From contig MU858236.1 of assembly GCA_033297075.1 (NCBI GenBank), positions 1 through 64,000 on the forward strand: a DNA stretch of 64,000 nucleotides, given 5' to 3'. The first letter of the stretch is position 1, and every line of letters starts with the position of its first letter. The notes under the pieces are model-generated. The model did no database searches. It was not told the origin of the DNA and saw nothing but the letters and a program-made list of their open reading frames with translations. The position numbers and the translations under genes are program-made. The stretch comes from Rhypophila decipiens (lineage: Eukaryota; Ascomycota; Sordariomycetes; Sordariales; Naviculisporaceae). Positions 45,722-55,768 of the stretch are shown one piece after another.

Positions 45722-46093
45722 CTAAGACAGCCTTCGAGTTGTGGGCGTTGAAGCTAACCGGACGATGTCTGCTATGTACTTGCCACTGAGCTGCCCACAC
45801 ATTTGCTCGAAGTGGTTTCCCAGAGTACCTGATTCTCGCGGTGGCTGGGTTATTGTGAGTGGGTTATCCAAGCATCCCACATGGCTATGGAGGGAATTTG
45901 AGGTGGACAGCAGGGTGACTTCATCCCCAGGCTTGTACTGGCGGTAGACTGGCCACTGTCCGGAGGCTCCTCCAATCTCAACAATCCTGCGTCCTTTCGT
46001 ACCTGCCCATGATGCCTTAGGCTCCAAGCCGAGCTCTGCATAGGATGGACTGAGCTTTAACCTCTCCATTGAGATCGGGCCATCTTCTGGCAT
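45722..46093 (-). CDS. Hypothetical short ORF, 123 aa
   Basis: The translation begins MPEDGPISMERLKLSPSYAE. Its first 60 residues have balanced, protein-like composition (GLEPKASWAGTKGRR, WPVYRQYKPGDEVTL), but no domain, signal peptide or membrane segment is recognised. It could be a small gene, the first exon of a longer one, or a remnant. It is divergent from the pseudogene beginning at 46390. Confidence 0.3.
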   Translation of the reverse strand: MPEDGPISMERLKLSPSYAELGLEPKASWAGTKGRRIVEIGGASGQWPVYRQYKPGDEVTLLSTSNSLHSHVGCLDNPLTITQPPRESGTLGNHFEQMCGQLSGKYIADIVRLASTPTTRRLS

Positions 46094-46389
46094 GTCACGT
46101 AATCCCTGAGAGCCTCATACTTATTAAAGCAAACTCAATTCAAACGCCAACCGCTCCAATCCATTGTCGCATCAAGGGTCAAACAGGGAAACGATCAACA
46201 TCGTAAATATTTGCATTATCGGCTATACCGCTGTCCTATCCCCGTTCCAGCTGGTCATGTATCGATAGGACGTGAGGTAGTAATTACCGCTGGCATGCTA
46301 CCTGTCGTGAAGCAAGGGACTTATCCATGCTCTTTGGTGAAGTCTCGAAGACAAACATGAGCATCTGATCGCTCCCTCATCCAGATCTA

Positions 46390-47376
46390 GTGCCCGGCCC
46401 GGTCCAGAACTCGCCTCCCGATACGCGCACCCTTACTTGGTACGAGAGCAAGATAGACAACGACGCCATCAAGGCCAACAACTGGAAGTTCCAGGTCGCC
46501 AAGCTAGTGGCCACGTCGCCCAATGATCCTCCTACGTACAACATTGTCTGGCAGTCCAAGGCAACCGCACCCGCCACAACACTCTCGTGGAAGGTGCAGT
46601 ACGCCCTCGGCTGGACGGCCGATGCGCCCAGCGATGGCGTGACGGTACGCATCACGGGAAACTGGCAGCCTTGCAACCTGGGTGAATCGTATGACATCGA
46701 CACGGACGGATACTGGACGAGCTCCCCCACGGCGGGCGAGCAGGGTTGGCTCAACGTCGGCAAGATCTACTACTCGTACCCGGGTGTTCAGGGCATCCAC
46801 ATCGTCGTCGGGGTATGGAACATCAAGACAGCCAGCTACGACCCCATCTTTGTCGACAAGACGACACTGCCCCATGGCAGCTCGGCACAGTACCAGCCGA
46901 ACGAGAACACCAGCTGGTAGCTCCAGGGCGGAGACCTGACGGGCCAGGTTTTCAGCCAGACGCAGTCGCCCTCGACGTCCTTTGACTTTAGCGTCCCCAG
47001 CGACCCTAGCACCGGCACATATGAGTACTCGACCTCGTACCTGATGGCGAGCAGCCCGGACCAGAAATGGATCATGTCCAAGGGTCCACCCCCTACCTAC
47101 CTCACAGCGCCCCCACCATCGGCCAAGTTCGCCGCCTTGACTCTCGGGGGAAGCCCGCCTGTGTTTGTCGAGCTCGATGCAGGAAAATCCTCGGCTGATA
47201 CCCCGGCTCCAGCTCCGGCTCCGATGCCAGCTGCTCGCGCCATCGACGCACCCGGTGCTATGCAGACTGGCGGCCAGAACGGCTATACCGGCGGATCAGG
47301 CCAAGCCTTCCAGCAGCCGGGCATGGTCGGCAAGGGCATGTTTGCTCAGCCCTATCAGACTGGAGTGGCTGCTTGA
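46390..47376 (+). pseudogene. Unknown secreted-type protein, broken by an in-frame TAG
   Basis: One frame runs from about 46390 to 47376 interrupted only by TAG at 46918-46920. The first part reads LTWYESKIDNDAIKANNWKF and has alternating strand-like patterns (YALGWTADAPSDGVTVRITG). The second continues LQGGDLTGQVFSQTQSPSTS and ends with an Ala/Pro/Gly/Gln-rich tail. Composition is the same on both sides of the stop, so one gene of about 328 codons is split. No in-frame ATG precedes the first part, so its start or first exon is missing or hidden behind an intron. A C-to-T change of CAG to TAG, in a CpA context, would produce the stop and is the type made by repeat-induced point mutation. Family not recognised; possibly a carbohydrate-binding or structural surface protein. 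Confidence 0.6.
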
Positions 47377-48136
47377 GCCGTAGCTCCCCCCTGAAGGCCT
47401 ATGATGCTGGTGATGATATACGCAAGGATCTACCATTTCCGTTTTTATCAATGCTTTGAACAGACATCCTGTCGTTTCCGTCACTTGATCAGATATTGAT
47501 TTTGCACTTGTCCTTTTTCTTCCTAACACAAGCTCAGTCATTGGGATCTCTTGTTGTATCGTTTCCTTTCTTCTTTCTTTCACTCTGAGGTCTTGTTTTG
47601 TGCTTGCTCGCTGGGACTGAGAATATCCAAGGAAGGGGAATAACGTGTCCGGAATGTTGAAATGGTAAATACCGGGTCTAGGAAACCAAGGTGCCGGCTT
47701 TTTTCTTCTTCTTTTTTTTAGCAGACCGTCGTTACTGTAGTTTACAATTAAAAAATCGTCTGTTCTTCGCATCCTGCTGTTGGACTTGCCCAGTTCGTGC
47801 TGATGACTTCCCCGGCACGCAAACACTGATAAGGACAGGTGCGGCAACAGTTTCATTTGCTGGTAGCGGACACCAAACAATTCTGTGGATTTGGTGGTTT
47901 GCCCATCATCAGCAACCGCCAGTCCTACGAGTCCACTGAAGAGTATGAGACAAACTCTTTCATCCAAGTTTCAACTTGGACACATGTTCCAAATTGTCCA
48001 TCTTGATTAGCATTACTTGGCCGAGATAAACCTAATCTCGGCCAGAACAAGGTATCCCTTAGCAAGAGATTACACAGTACCACCGTCCTTTCACTCTCAA
48101 GTCTCCAAGCTTCTCTCATTTTCTCCATCAGTCAAA
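47377..48136. other. Convergent intergenic region
   Basis: Lies between the pseudogene and the secreted-protein gene on the other strand. T-rich runs at 47.5-47.7 kb; nothing coding seen. Confidence 0.4.
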
Positions 48137-48922
48137 CTACAAAGTCGTCCTCCCCCGATTAGTAACCCGTCCACTCATAACAGCACGATAAGTCCCCCGC
48201 CCACCACTAATCATCCCCCTCCCTTGAAACTCAACCTTTCCACTAACCCGTCCATTCGCCCCCAGCACAAGATTGAACCCCCCACTAGAAGGCTGATAAA
48301 CATTGGCAGTGATTCCAGTCCGCGTATTAAACACACTCAGCTGATTCGCCGCAGCCAACGCTCCATCAACCGTGACCTTGACAGTCGAGCTCGTACTGCT
48401 CACATACGCAAAATCCACACGCGAAACTTCTCTCCTTCCACTGAAATACGGCCATAGATAGCGATTCGTTGAATAACGCAAGTTGCCGGCTTTGGGATTG
48501 GCGTAGGGGTTTCCGATGTTGATGAGGACTTCGACTGGGTTCTTGCCGTTTCGTGTCCCGGAGGAGGGAATACCTGAGGTTATGAGCAACTGCCCTGTCA
48601 CGACGAAGGGGACTTGGTTCCCTTGGTTTCGACCGTCTAGGGTTATTGTTGCGAGGATGTAGTTGAAGGTTAGGGCGCGTTTGGTCAGAGATTTGGGGTC
48701 TGAACCGTCTGATGGAGAAGAGCGCACGTCGAGGGAGCTGATGTTGAAGGTTGAGAGGTCCAGATGATCCGACATGGGGATTTTTTTGAGGGCTGGAGAG
48801 TCAAAGTCGAAGAGGGAGGGCAGGGCTGGACCTGCGATGGCTTCGGGCTCGGGGTTAGGGTTGGGTGTTGGAGTGCCGGTTATAAGCGGGAGGAGGAGTG
48901 AAAGGATGGTTAGGAGCTTCAT
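48137..48922 (-). CDS. Secreted protein of unknown function
   Basis: 261 aa from MKLLTILSLLLPLITGTPTP, a clear signal peptide. It is followed by a Pro/Asn/Glu linker and a domain starting at about residue 85 (TFNYILATITLDGRNQGNQV), rich in Val/Thr/Ser/Gly strands and with no Cys. VPFVVTGQLLITSGIPSSGT and VLINIGNPYANPKAGNLRYS suggest a beta-rich fold. The linker contains Lys-Arg (LTKRALTF), a possible Kex2 site. No family is recognised. The upstream open frame to 49084 is probably leader. The protein may act in the cell wall or outside the cell. Confidence 0.65.
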   Translation of the reverse strand: MKLLTILSLLLPLITGTPTPNPNPEPEAIAGPALPSLFDFDSPALKKIPMSDHLDLSTFNISSLDVRSSPSDGSDPKSLTKRALTFNYILATITLDGRNQGNQVPFVVTGQLLITSGIPSSGTRNGKNPVEVLINIGNPYANPKAGNLRYSTNRYLWPYFSGRREVSRVDFAYVSSTSSTVKVTVDGALAAANQLSVFNTRTGITANVYQPSSGGFNLVLGANGRVSGKVEFQGRGMISGGRGTYRAVMSGRVTNRGRTTL

Positions 48923-50579
48923 TTTGACGAGTAGAATTCCTTGTCGGCCAGGGATGGACGATTGGATGCTTATCAGCTTGAATGGCGTTTTGAGAGTCGT
49001 AGCACGGTAGTTGATGGACCTTGTGCAGACAATCCCCAGTCCGCGAGTCTGCGCGTGAGCGGGGACAAGCATCCTTAAGTACACATTTTTGTCTTCAGGG
49101 ACAAGCGCCTCAGGAACCCCTGTTATTTATTCTGTTTTCCTCAGCTGAGTTGCCATGCTCAAGCGAAGTGATGCGGCGTTATGGTTGACGGTTGCCATTT
49201 GACGCCACAGCAAAATACCCCTGGCGATTCTTCAGCTCTCGCTACACATCGCCCCAGAAACCACGAAATATCGCCCGGTTAGCGCTCCAGAACCAGCCAG
49301 CATGAGCGATGAGAGCGCCACCATGCCAAACATTGAAATTTCAGCCAGCTAATTACCCCGTACCGGGTGATTCTTTCTTCGATATCAAGGATTTACCGTA
49401 GACCGTGTGGTAAGTGAGGCAGACTGATATTGAGGTATGGGGTCAGTCAATTCTTCAACGGCAAATATCCGGGTTTTGTTCTCCCGGCCACTGCCTTCCG
49501 AATTTTTGTAGGTGGTAAGCTTCCTTGGTGGGGGCTTATCGTTTCGGCGTTTGGGTGCGGATCGGCTTTGGGCGAAGAGTGGGTCCCGTCCTCTCGGCAG
49601 ATCGGACCGGACCGCATGGACACCATGGCCGTAAATCGGACCTTAACATTTCGGACTAGCGCCACCCGAACGGTCGGATCAAAACATGATGCCGCCGAAC
49701 TGGAGGCGAATCGATCGTGGCGTCAACGCCAATTTCCGTCTCAGCGGAAATCCACGTGGCATGATGCACTCATGGGTTCGCGCTGGGACAGTGGTATTAT
49801 CCTTTTTCGAAGTTCGGTCGTCCTTTATCGAGATTCGAAACAGTTTCTCGACTATTTGATCCAGCGCAATTTCGCCAATTCGCACGATGGTGCTCTGCAT
49901 CAAGACTATCACCGAGTGTCTCGTTACGGTGTCCACAGACCACAGCCTTTCTAAGCCTGAAGTTCGAAGGTTGCGCCGGCGCGAAGTTCTCGTGATTTCT
50001 TGCTCTAAACGTGTAGGTAGTGTCGTTGACATGAGCCGAGGCACTGCGCTAACTGTCAATAGTTCAAGATAAGAATGGGTCCAGAAGCTTCTTAGCGCGT
50101 GGCGCTCGACAGAGTCTAGAACATGTCTCGGGAAGAGATGCCACACCTTCAGAGGGCTCAACGGTCGTGTTCGCCGCTCAGGCACAACTTGGACGTCGTC
50201 GAGAGCCGAGAAAACACAAAACATCGAGAATATTTTGCCCATGTTCGTGGGGCAGACTGCGGAGCTGAGAACGTTGTGGCGACCGACTAGGTGTGTTACC
50301 AAGCTCGGGCTCAATATTTGTCTGGAGAACTGGGGTCGAGAGATTATGGTGGAGAATTCCCTACACTATTGAACAAAGTCCATGATCTGTCATCCCCTGA
50401 AGCTTGCAGGCAGATCAGCTCAGTTCATGGTCCACACAAGTCTTGGCTTGAGCCTAACAGGCTGGGTCTGGGGCGCTGGCGACAATGACAAAAAGGCAGA
50501 AGGGGCCCCCTTCTTTGGCTGACCAGAGCCATTGGCCTTCTCTCTAGCGAGTTCGTTCCCCAGCCAACACGCAACCATC
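48923..50579. other. Intergenic, no gene seen
   Basis: Divergent promoters of two secreted-protein genes. Open frames at 49430-49954 and 49679-50314 lie on opposite strands over the same bases, without motifs, so neither is supported. Confidence 0.45.
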
Positions 50580-51905
50580 ATGGCGTCCAGTCTCTCTAAC
50601 CTTGGCCTTCTGGCCATTGCCTCGTCCTTGGTCCTCGCCTCGGCAGTTTTGGCTGCTCCACAACTCATCCCAAGAGACCTCCCATATGAACACAAAGGAT
50701 GCTACGCCAGCAGTGCCAACGGCCAAAGGATCCTCTCCACAGCCACTTATGCCGACGATGACATGACCGTGGCATCCTGCGCCGCTTTCTGCACCGAAAA
50801 CAACCTAAAGTACTTTGGCCTTGAATATGGTCGCGAGTGCTACTGCGGAGACTCCTTACCAGCGGGACCGGCCCTGGACGCTTCCCAATGTTCGTTCCCA
50901 TGCCCCGGCCGCGGTGATCCCGGCCAGACGTGCGGCGCGGCTAGCCACATCGATCTCTACCAGAACAACCTCTATGCCGGTCGTGCACCCGCTGCCCTCA
51001 ACATTCCCTACCTAGGCTGCTTCGTTGACGGCAAGGACAGAGCTCTTCCAGACAACCTCCTCGGCGCCGATGACATGACAGCGGAGCTCTGCGACGCACA
51101 CTGCTCTGACTTTCAGTACTTTGGCGTCGAATATGGTCGCGAGTGCTGGTGTGGTGACATCACGCCCAAAAGTCAAGCACCCGAGTCCGAATGCTCCTTT
51201 TCCTGCGCTGGAGATAACAAACAACTTTGCGGCGCCGGAGAACGTATCAACGTATGGGCCAGACCGTGGCCTGTTCCCTCGCCCATTGGCGACTACACGT
51301 ACAAGGGCTGCTACACTGACAGCAGCGACAAGCACTCCTTGACTGGCAGAGTGGAATACCTTGGCGACATGACCCACGAGCAGTGCGGCGCGTACTGCGA
51401 CAGATATGGGTACCGCTACTTCGGTGTCGAGTACGGCTCTCAGTGCTTCTGCGGTACCGAGATCAAGGATGTTGCCGAGGAGCGCCCGATCCAAGAATGC
51501 TCCACCAAGTGCGGCGGTGACTCTTCTCAGAGGTGTGGCGCCGCGGACCGTCTCGGCATCTTTGAGAAACCGGCGGATGCGGTAATCGCTCCCGGCAACC
51601 CTCCAATTGCTGGTGCTTACAGCTACAAATCGTGCTGGGTCGATGATGGCGCTGAGCGCTCTCTTGATGGATCCGAGTACCGAAGCGATGATATGACTGT
51701 CGAGAGCTGTGCCGCCTTCTGTGGCGAGCAGAATTTCGACTACTTCGGTGTGCAGTATGCCCACGAGTGCTACTGCGGTGATGAATTGGGCGGATCTGCG
51801 GCTCCCGAGGAAGAATGTTCCCAGATTTGTGCTGGCATCCCTACCCAGTTTTGCGGTGGAGCGAATCGTCTGAACATCTATAGCTCAACCGAATGTGACG
51901 TGTAG
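50580..51905 (+). CDS. Secreted four-WSC-domain protein
   Basis: 441 aa from MASSLSNLGLLAIASSLVLA, a signal peptide cleaved near AAPQLIPR. Four WSC domains follow, each starting with a GC(Y/F/W) motif (GCYASS, GCFVDG, GCYTDS, SCWVDD) and each containing a C-Y/W-C-G signature (ECYCGD, ECWCGD, QCFCGT, ECYCGD). WSC domains bind glycans, probably beta-glucan, and stress sensors of the cell-wall integrity pathway carry one N-terminally. No TM segment occurs before the stop, so it is probably a secreted or wall-bound lectin-like protein. The stop is TAG at 51903-51905. The frame continues for 40 codons rich in Ser, Pro and Val to TGA at 52026-52028, resembling the stalk of WSC proteins. Confidence 0.88.
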   Translation: MASSLSNLGLLAIASSLVLASAVLAAPQLIPRDLPYEHKGCYASSANGQRILSTATYADDDMTVASCAAFCTENNLKYFGLEYGRECYCGDSLPAGPALDASQCSFPCPGRGDPGQTCGAASHIDLYQNNLYAGRAPAALNIPYLGCFVDGKDRALPDNLLGADDMTAELCDAHCSDFQYFGVEYGRECWCGDITPKSQAPESECSFSCAGDNKQLCGAGERINVWARPWPVPSPIGDYTYKGCYTDSSDKHSLTGRVEYLGDMTHEQCGAYCDRYGYRYFGVEYGSQCFCGTEIKDVAEERPIQECSTKCGGDSSQRCGAADRLGIFEKPADAVIAPGNPPIAGAYSYKSCWVDDGAERSLDGSEYRSDDMTVESCAAFCGEQNFDYFGVQYAHECYCGDELGGSAAPEEECSQICAGIPTQFCGGANRLNIYSSTECDV

Positions 51906-52595
51906 CCGCCGTCTTCGTCACTGCCTCCCGTTTCCTCTTCTCCTGCCCCATCTCCTGTGTCATCATCTGTCGCCGTATCCTCCATCGACGCTAGCACTCC
52001 GACTCTGCCTACCCTAACTTCTGACTGATAGCTGATCAGCTCTGTTGCTTTTTTATGTTGATGGAGGAGGCGGTTTTGTACCATTAGGTACTTTCGTTTC
52101 GGCAAGGCAATACACATTTAAATTCGCTGTCATTGTCATTATTGGTGTATTTTCGAACCAAGCAATAAATATGTGATTTGTGCGCCAAATCTAGGCCCAC
52201 CAAATTTACGTTTTCGTACCTTCTCTGCGTGACTTTGCTCACCCTGGCTCAGACTCGGCCCCAGCAGTCCCTCAGTTTGCGATTCGAGGTCATGCTATCG
52301 TTTCGGATATCAGCGGTCCGGTGCTTGTGCCGCAGGTCCGCAGCACGGGGCCGGCCCGGAGAGTCGGCCGGCTTGCTGGGCGGTGCTCTGATTGGTCACC
52401 GCCATAATTACCGCCAGGCAGCAGAGGCTTCAGCGTTTGCTGGTGCAAATTCGAGACATTCATCTGGAGCTCACTGCACCGGACGCAAAAATGTAAATAC
52501 TTTAGGTGGTCTTCCTTGTCATGATTTGAGATTGGTTCTCGGCTCGAGATTTACACGAGAAAGTCATTCCATTTAGTTGCTGGAACCCACGAACG
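51906..52595. other. Intergenic with an in-frame extension of the WSC gene
   Basis: 51906-52025 is an open Ser/Pro-rich continuation of the WSC frame. Beyond it lies the promoter of the HET gene. The frame at 52178-52576 has no motif and is not supported. Confidence 0.4.
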
Positions 52596-54622
52596 ATGTA
52601 TCGACGTCTGAATCGAGAAAAGAGAGAAATACGATTAATCCGGATCAGTTTCGATGATCAGAGTGAAGATGGTCCTTTGTCGCTACAGCTCGAACACCAC
52701 CAACACGGAGAGACCCCGTACGTAGCTCTGTCCTACGTTTGGGGTGACCCTGACAATCAAGTGGCTATCTTTGTCAACAAAATTCAGTTCTCAATCCTCC
52801 AGAACCTCTACCATGCCCTTGAAAGACTACGACAACAACGGACTGAAGGCTGGGTCTGGGTAGATGCCATCTGTATCGACCAAGCAAATGACGATGAGAA
52901 GAGCTGGGAGGTGAACCGAATGCGAGAGGTCTTTCAGAAAGCGGAAACGGTTTACCACTGGCTCGGCCCCGAGGCGGACGATAGCGATTTCCTCCTTGAC
53001 TGGGCAGCGGAGTTTGGTCGCGAGGCTTTTCGGGCAGACATGTTGGGCTTTGCCGCCAAGTCCCCGAATGAACAAGAAGAATGCCTTCTTCGCTTCCTTG
53101 GCGAAAAACACCCAGACCTCGCACCGAAGCCCATCTCTCGAGGTCCATCCTCGTCCGACATGTCGTCCACACATAAGACGGCTTCATTCCTGGTGCAATT
53201 GGCGATTCAGGACCCACCGGACTTGAGTTCAACTCGAATGAATAAAGCGATGGATGCCTTCTTACGACGTTCGTTTTTCCAGCGGCTATGGATCGTTCAA
53301 GAGCTAGCCGTATCTAGACACAGCGTATTTCTCTGTGGCAACCGCCGATTACCGGTCGATCATATTGAGAGTGTGCTCGCCCTGACCGGCCGTAGGCTGT
53401 GGGGTCAGACGATCCTACATGATGTGAAAGCCAATGCTCACCCTGGCGCAACGAACAGAGAATGGTTACGGGATTTCAATCGCAATCTCATAGACATTCC
53501 TGCCCTCGAATTACGACGGAGACGCCTTCAGGGACACTACTCTTCTCTCTTTTCGATCCTAGAACTGGGCATTGGCGTATATGATATGCCAATGCTTGTT
53601 GCAGCCGACCCTAGAGATATCGTTTTTGGGGTGCTTGGGGTAAGCTGTAATGCGACTGTTCTGAACCTGAGCGCCGATTACAGCAAATCAACCATCCACG
53701 TATTCACCGCCGTCACAAGAGCATTCATCCGACACTGCATAGACTATCGTCTTGGCTACAGCTTCTTTCCAAAGAATTTGGACGGTTTGCCATCTTGGGT
53801 CCCAGACTGGCCTCGACTGTGTAGGGAGGGTGTGCCCTATTTCCCCGTCTCGCGGGGATATCCTCAGTTTAAAGCATCGCTTAATACGCAACAACCACCG
53901 GAGCACTTAGTTGGCGAAGTGGAAGACTCACCCACGCTTCTGCTGAGTGGTTTTCGTCTAGGCTCAATCGCGTCCGTCTTGGATACACAATTGATATTCT
54001 GTCAGTCTCGCGGGGGTATCTTGAATACATCTACACGTTTCATTTTCGACGAGAGAGAGACCGTGACTCTAACCAACGAGGTTCAAAAATTCTGTTATGA
54101 GAAAGGAATCACCAAAGACGAAACCATAATACGCACATGTCTAATGGACGACATCACCCTCCACGGAATATGTGCACGGACTAACAGGACGTTTCTGGGC
54201 ATTGCGCAAAAGACATTTCACGGACAGGAGTGTATTGAAGAGGACCTCAAGCCGGAAGATATGGAGCTGCTATCTCAATACGAGGACTTGAAATACCAAT
54301 AGAAAACCGTCAAGATATGTCACCAATCCAGCTACAGTTTGCGTTGTTCTCGTGGGAGCTCCAGTACAAAGTGGCAGCCTCATTTCGCCGAGGGAAGAGG
54401 ACCTTGTTTGTCGCGGACGATGGCAGGCTCGGTTTAGGCCCGTCATATGTGCAAAAAGGAGATTTCATCGCGATTCTTTTCGGACATGCGGCGCCGGTGA
54501 TCTTACGCCCGGTGGGGTGTGACCGCTGCAGCTTTGTCAGTGACGCGTATGTTGACGGGGTCATGGATGGTGAAGCGATGAAAGAGGGGAGGACCAAGAA
54601 GGAGGATTTCAAGATTGTGTAG
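52596..54622 (+). CDS. HET (heterokaryon incompatibility) domain protein, frame break near 3' end
   Basis: The main frame of 568 aa contains the HET domain at about 43-245: YVALSYVWGDPDNQV, then WVWVDAICIDQANDDEKS and FQRLWIVQELAVSRHSVF, the three conserved blocks. A helical C-terminal region follows. HET proteins trigger vegetative incompatibility when unlike strains fuse; the partner protein is unknown. The frame stops at 54302. Immediately after, frame +2 (54317-54622) reads LFVADDGRLGLGPSYVQKGD and ILRPVGCDRCSFVSDAYVDG, the conserved C-terminal block of HET proteins, whose usual end is about here. A one-base indel between 54238 and 54302 explains the break; an intron is less likely. It is either a pseudogene or a sequencing error. 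Confidence 0.8.
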
Positions 54623-54894
54623 GTACCTCAGTACCTGTTTCGAAGAATTTCGGGAGTCCTCATTGTTGTGATGCACAATGTGTCTAGGAACGATCTAATG
54701 GCAGAGCACTGCCTCAAGGGCATGTCACGTTCCCGTTGCTCTTTCTGTCTTGTGACTCTGATTGCGTTGGGGGGGGGGGGGGGGGGCGGGTAAAACCATA
54801 TATGTCGAGGAGGCGGGTTTTGTTTTTTTTTTGTTTTGGTGGGGATTGGCGGGGTCGAAGTTTGGGGGGTTAGGGGGGGTTTTTNNNNNNNNNN

Positions 54895-54952
<58 letters not shown>

Positions 54953-55768
54953 ACCAAACCGTCTCTGTCGAGGAGTCGGGTTTCTTTTGTTTGTAGTATT
55001 CTTGGGTATGGACGTCTTCGATAGTTGGGGAGTTCGGCGTGAGATGTTCAGACCTGAACGGTGATTCAAGTCGTTGATAAAAACATGAAATACTGAGTAT
55101 ACCTGCTCCAAGATCTCAACAAACAATTAAAACTGAGGATGGCACGGGCAAGTAAGTCTTTCCCTCCTTCTGCCTTTTTGATGGAGCATTAGAGGTAGTT
55201 ACAGTCAGACAGTTCATAACGATATGTGTAGTTCGGGTAGGTGCAATGTCGGGTGATGAAGCGGAAAGTTCCTTGACTGAGAGCCATCCGATGTCGTTCC
55301 CTCGTCTCAAAAATAAAAGTGGAAGCTGCTGTGAGCCTGTGACTGACGTTCCTTCCTCGGCAGCCTCGTTCTTGCCTGTACCGTGTTAAATCATCTGAAC
55401 ACTGTGCTCTGGCCCGTGACAGTCCCACTCACCGCCACCCGTTTCAGCCAATCACGGATGACTGATAAAGGAAAAAGTGGAGTACCCAATTTCCCTAATT
55501 TGACCACGTTTGGCAATAACGTGGTCGAGATACCTTCCCCGGGCCGGCCATCTGGACAGCATCACTCAAACTCGGATTCTCGGCCGCGCTGAAAACTCAC
55601 TTGACTCGCAGCTACGGGATTGGCCCAGACTTTCTCCGTTATGGACGCGAGGCAGTTTGAAGGTCGCCTTCCTTCGGCGCCAATCATTCCACACATTCTC
55701 ATTCAGCAGCTCACCTCTGAGACCCGCGACCGCATTCATTCGCCAAAGATCTTCGCCATCTCGCTCCC
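54623..55768. other. Intergenic with an assembly gap
   Basis: Includes G and C homopolymers around a run of N. Frames inside the poly-G/poly-C segment (poly-Gly, poly-Pro) are artefacts. The rest has no supported gene; 55600-55768 is the leader of the next gene. Confidence 0.5.
54769..55040. other. Assembly artefact: homopolymers, 10 N, and doubled flanks
   Basis: 18 G at 54769-54786; N at 54885-54894; 57 C at 54896-54952. The bases after the G run (AAACCATATATGTCGAGGAG...) match those after the C run (AAACCGTCTCTGTCGAGGAG...) for roughly 85 bases at about 70-75% identity. The left copy shows the collapse typical of poor reads behind a homopolymer, so the same locus was probably placed twice. 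Confidence 0.75.

Noticed and set aside
46918..46920. Selenocysteine or programmed recoding at the stop
   Set aside because: The codon is TAG rather than TGA, fungi of this group lack the selenocysteine system, and no recoding structure is visible.
49430..50314. Overlapping ORFs on both strands (174 and 211 aa)
   Set aside because: They occupy the same bases on opposite strands, and neither shows motifs or a plausible start context.
54628..55126. Poly-Gly/poly-Pro proteins across the N gap
   Set aside because: Products of homopolymers and undefined bases, not genes.
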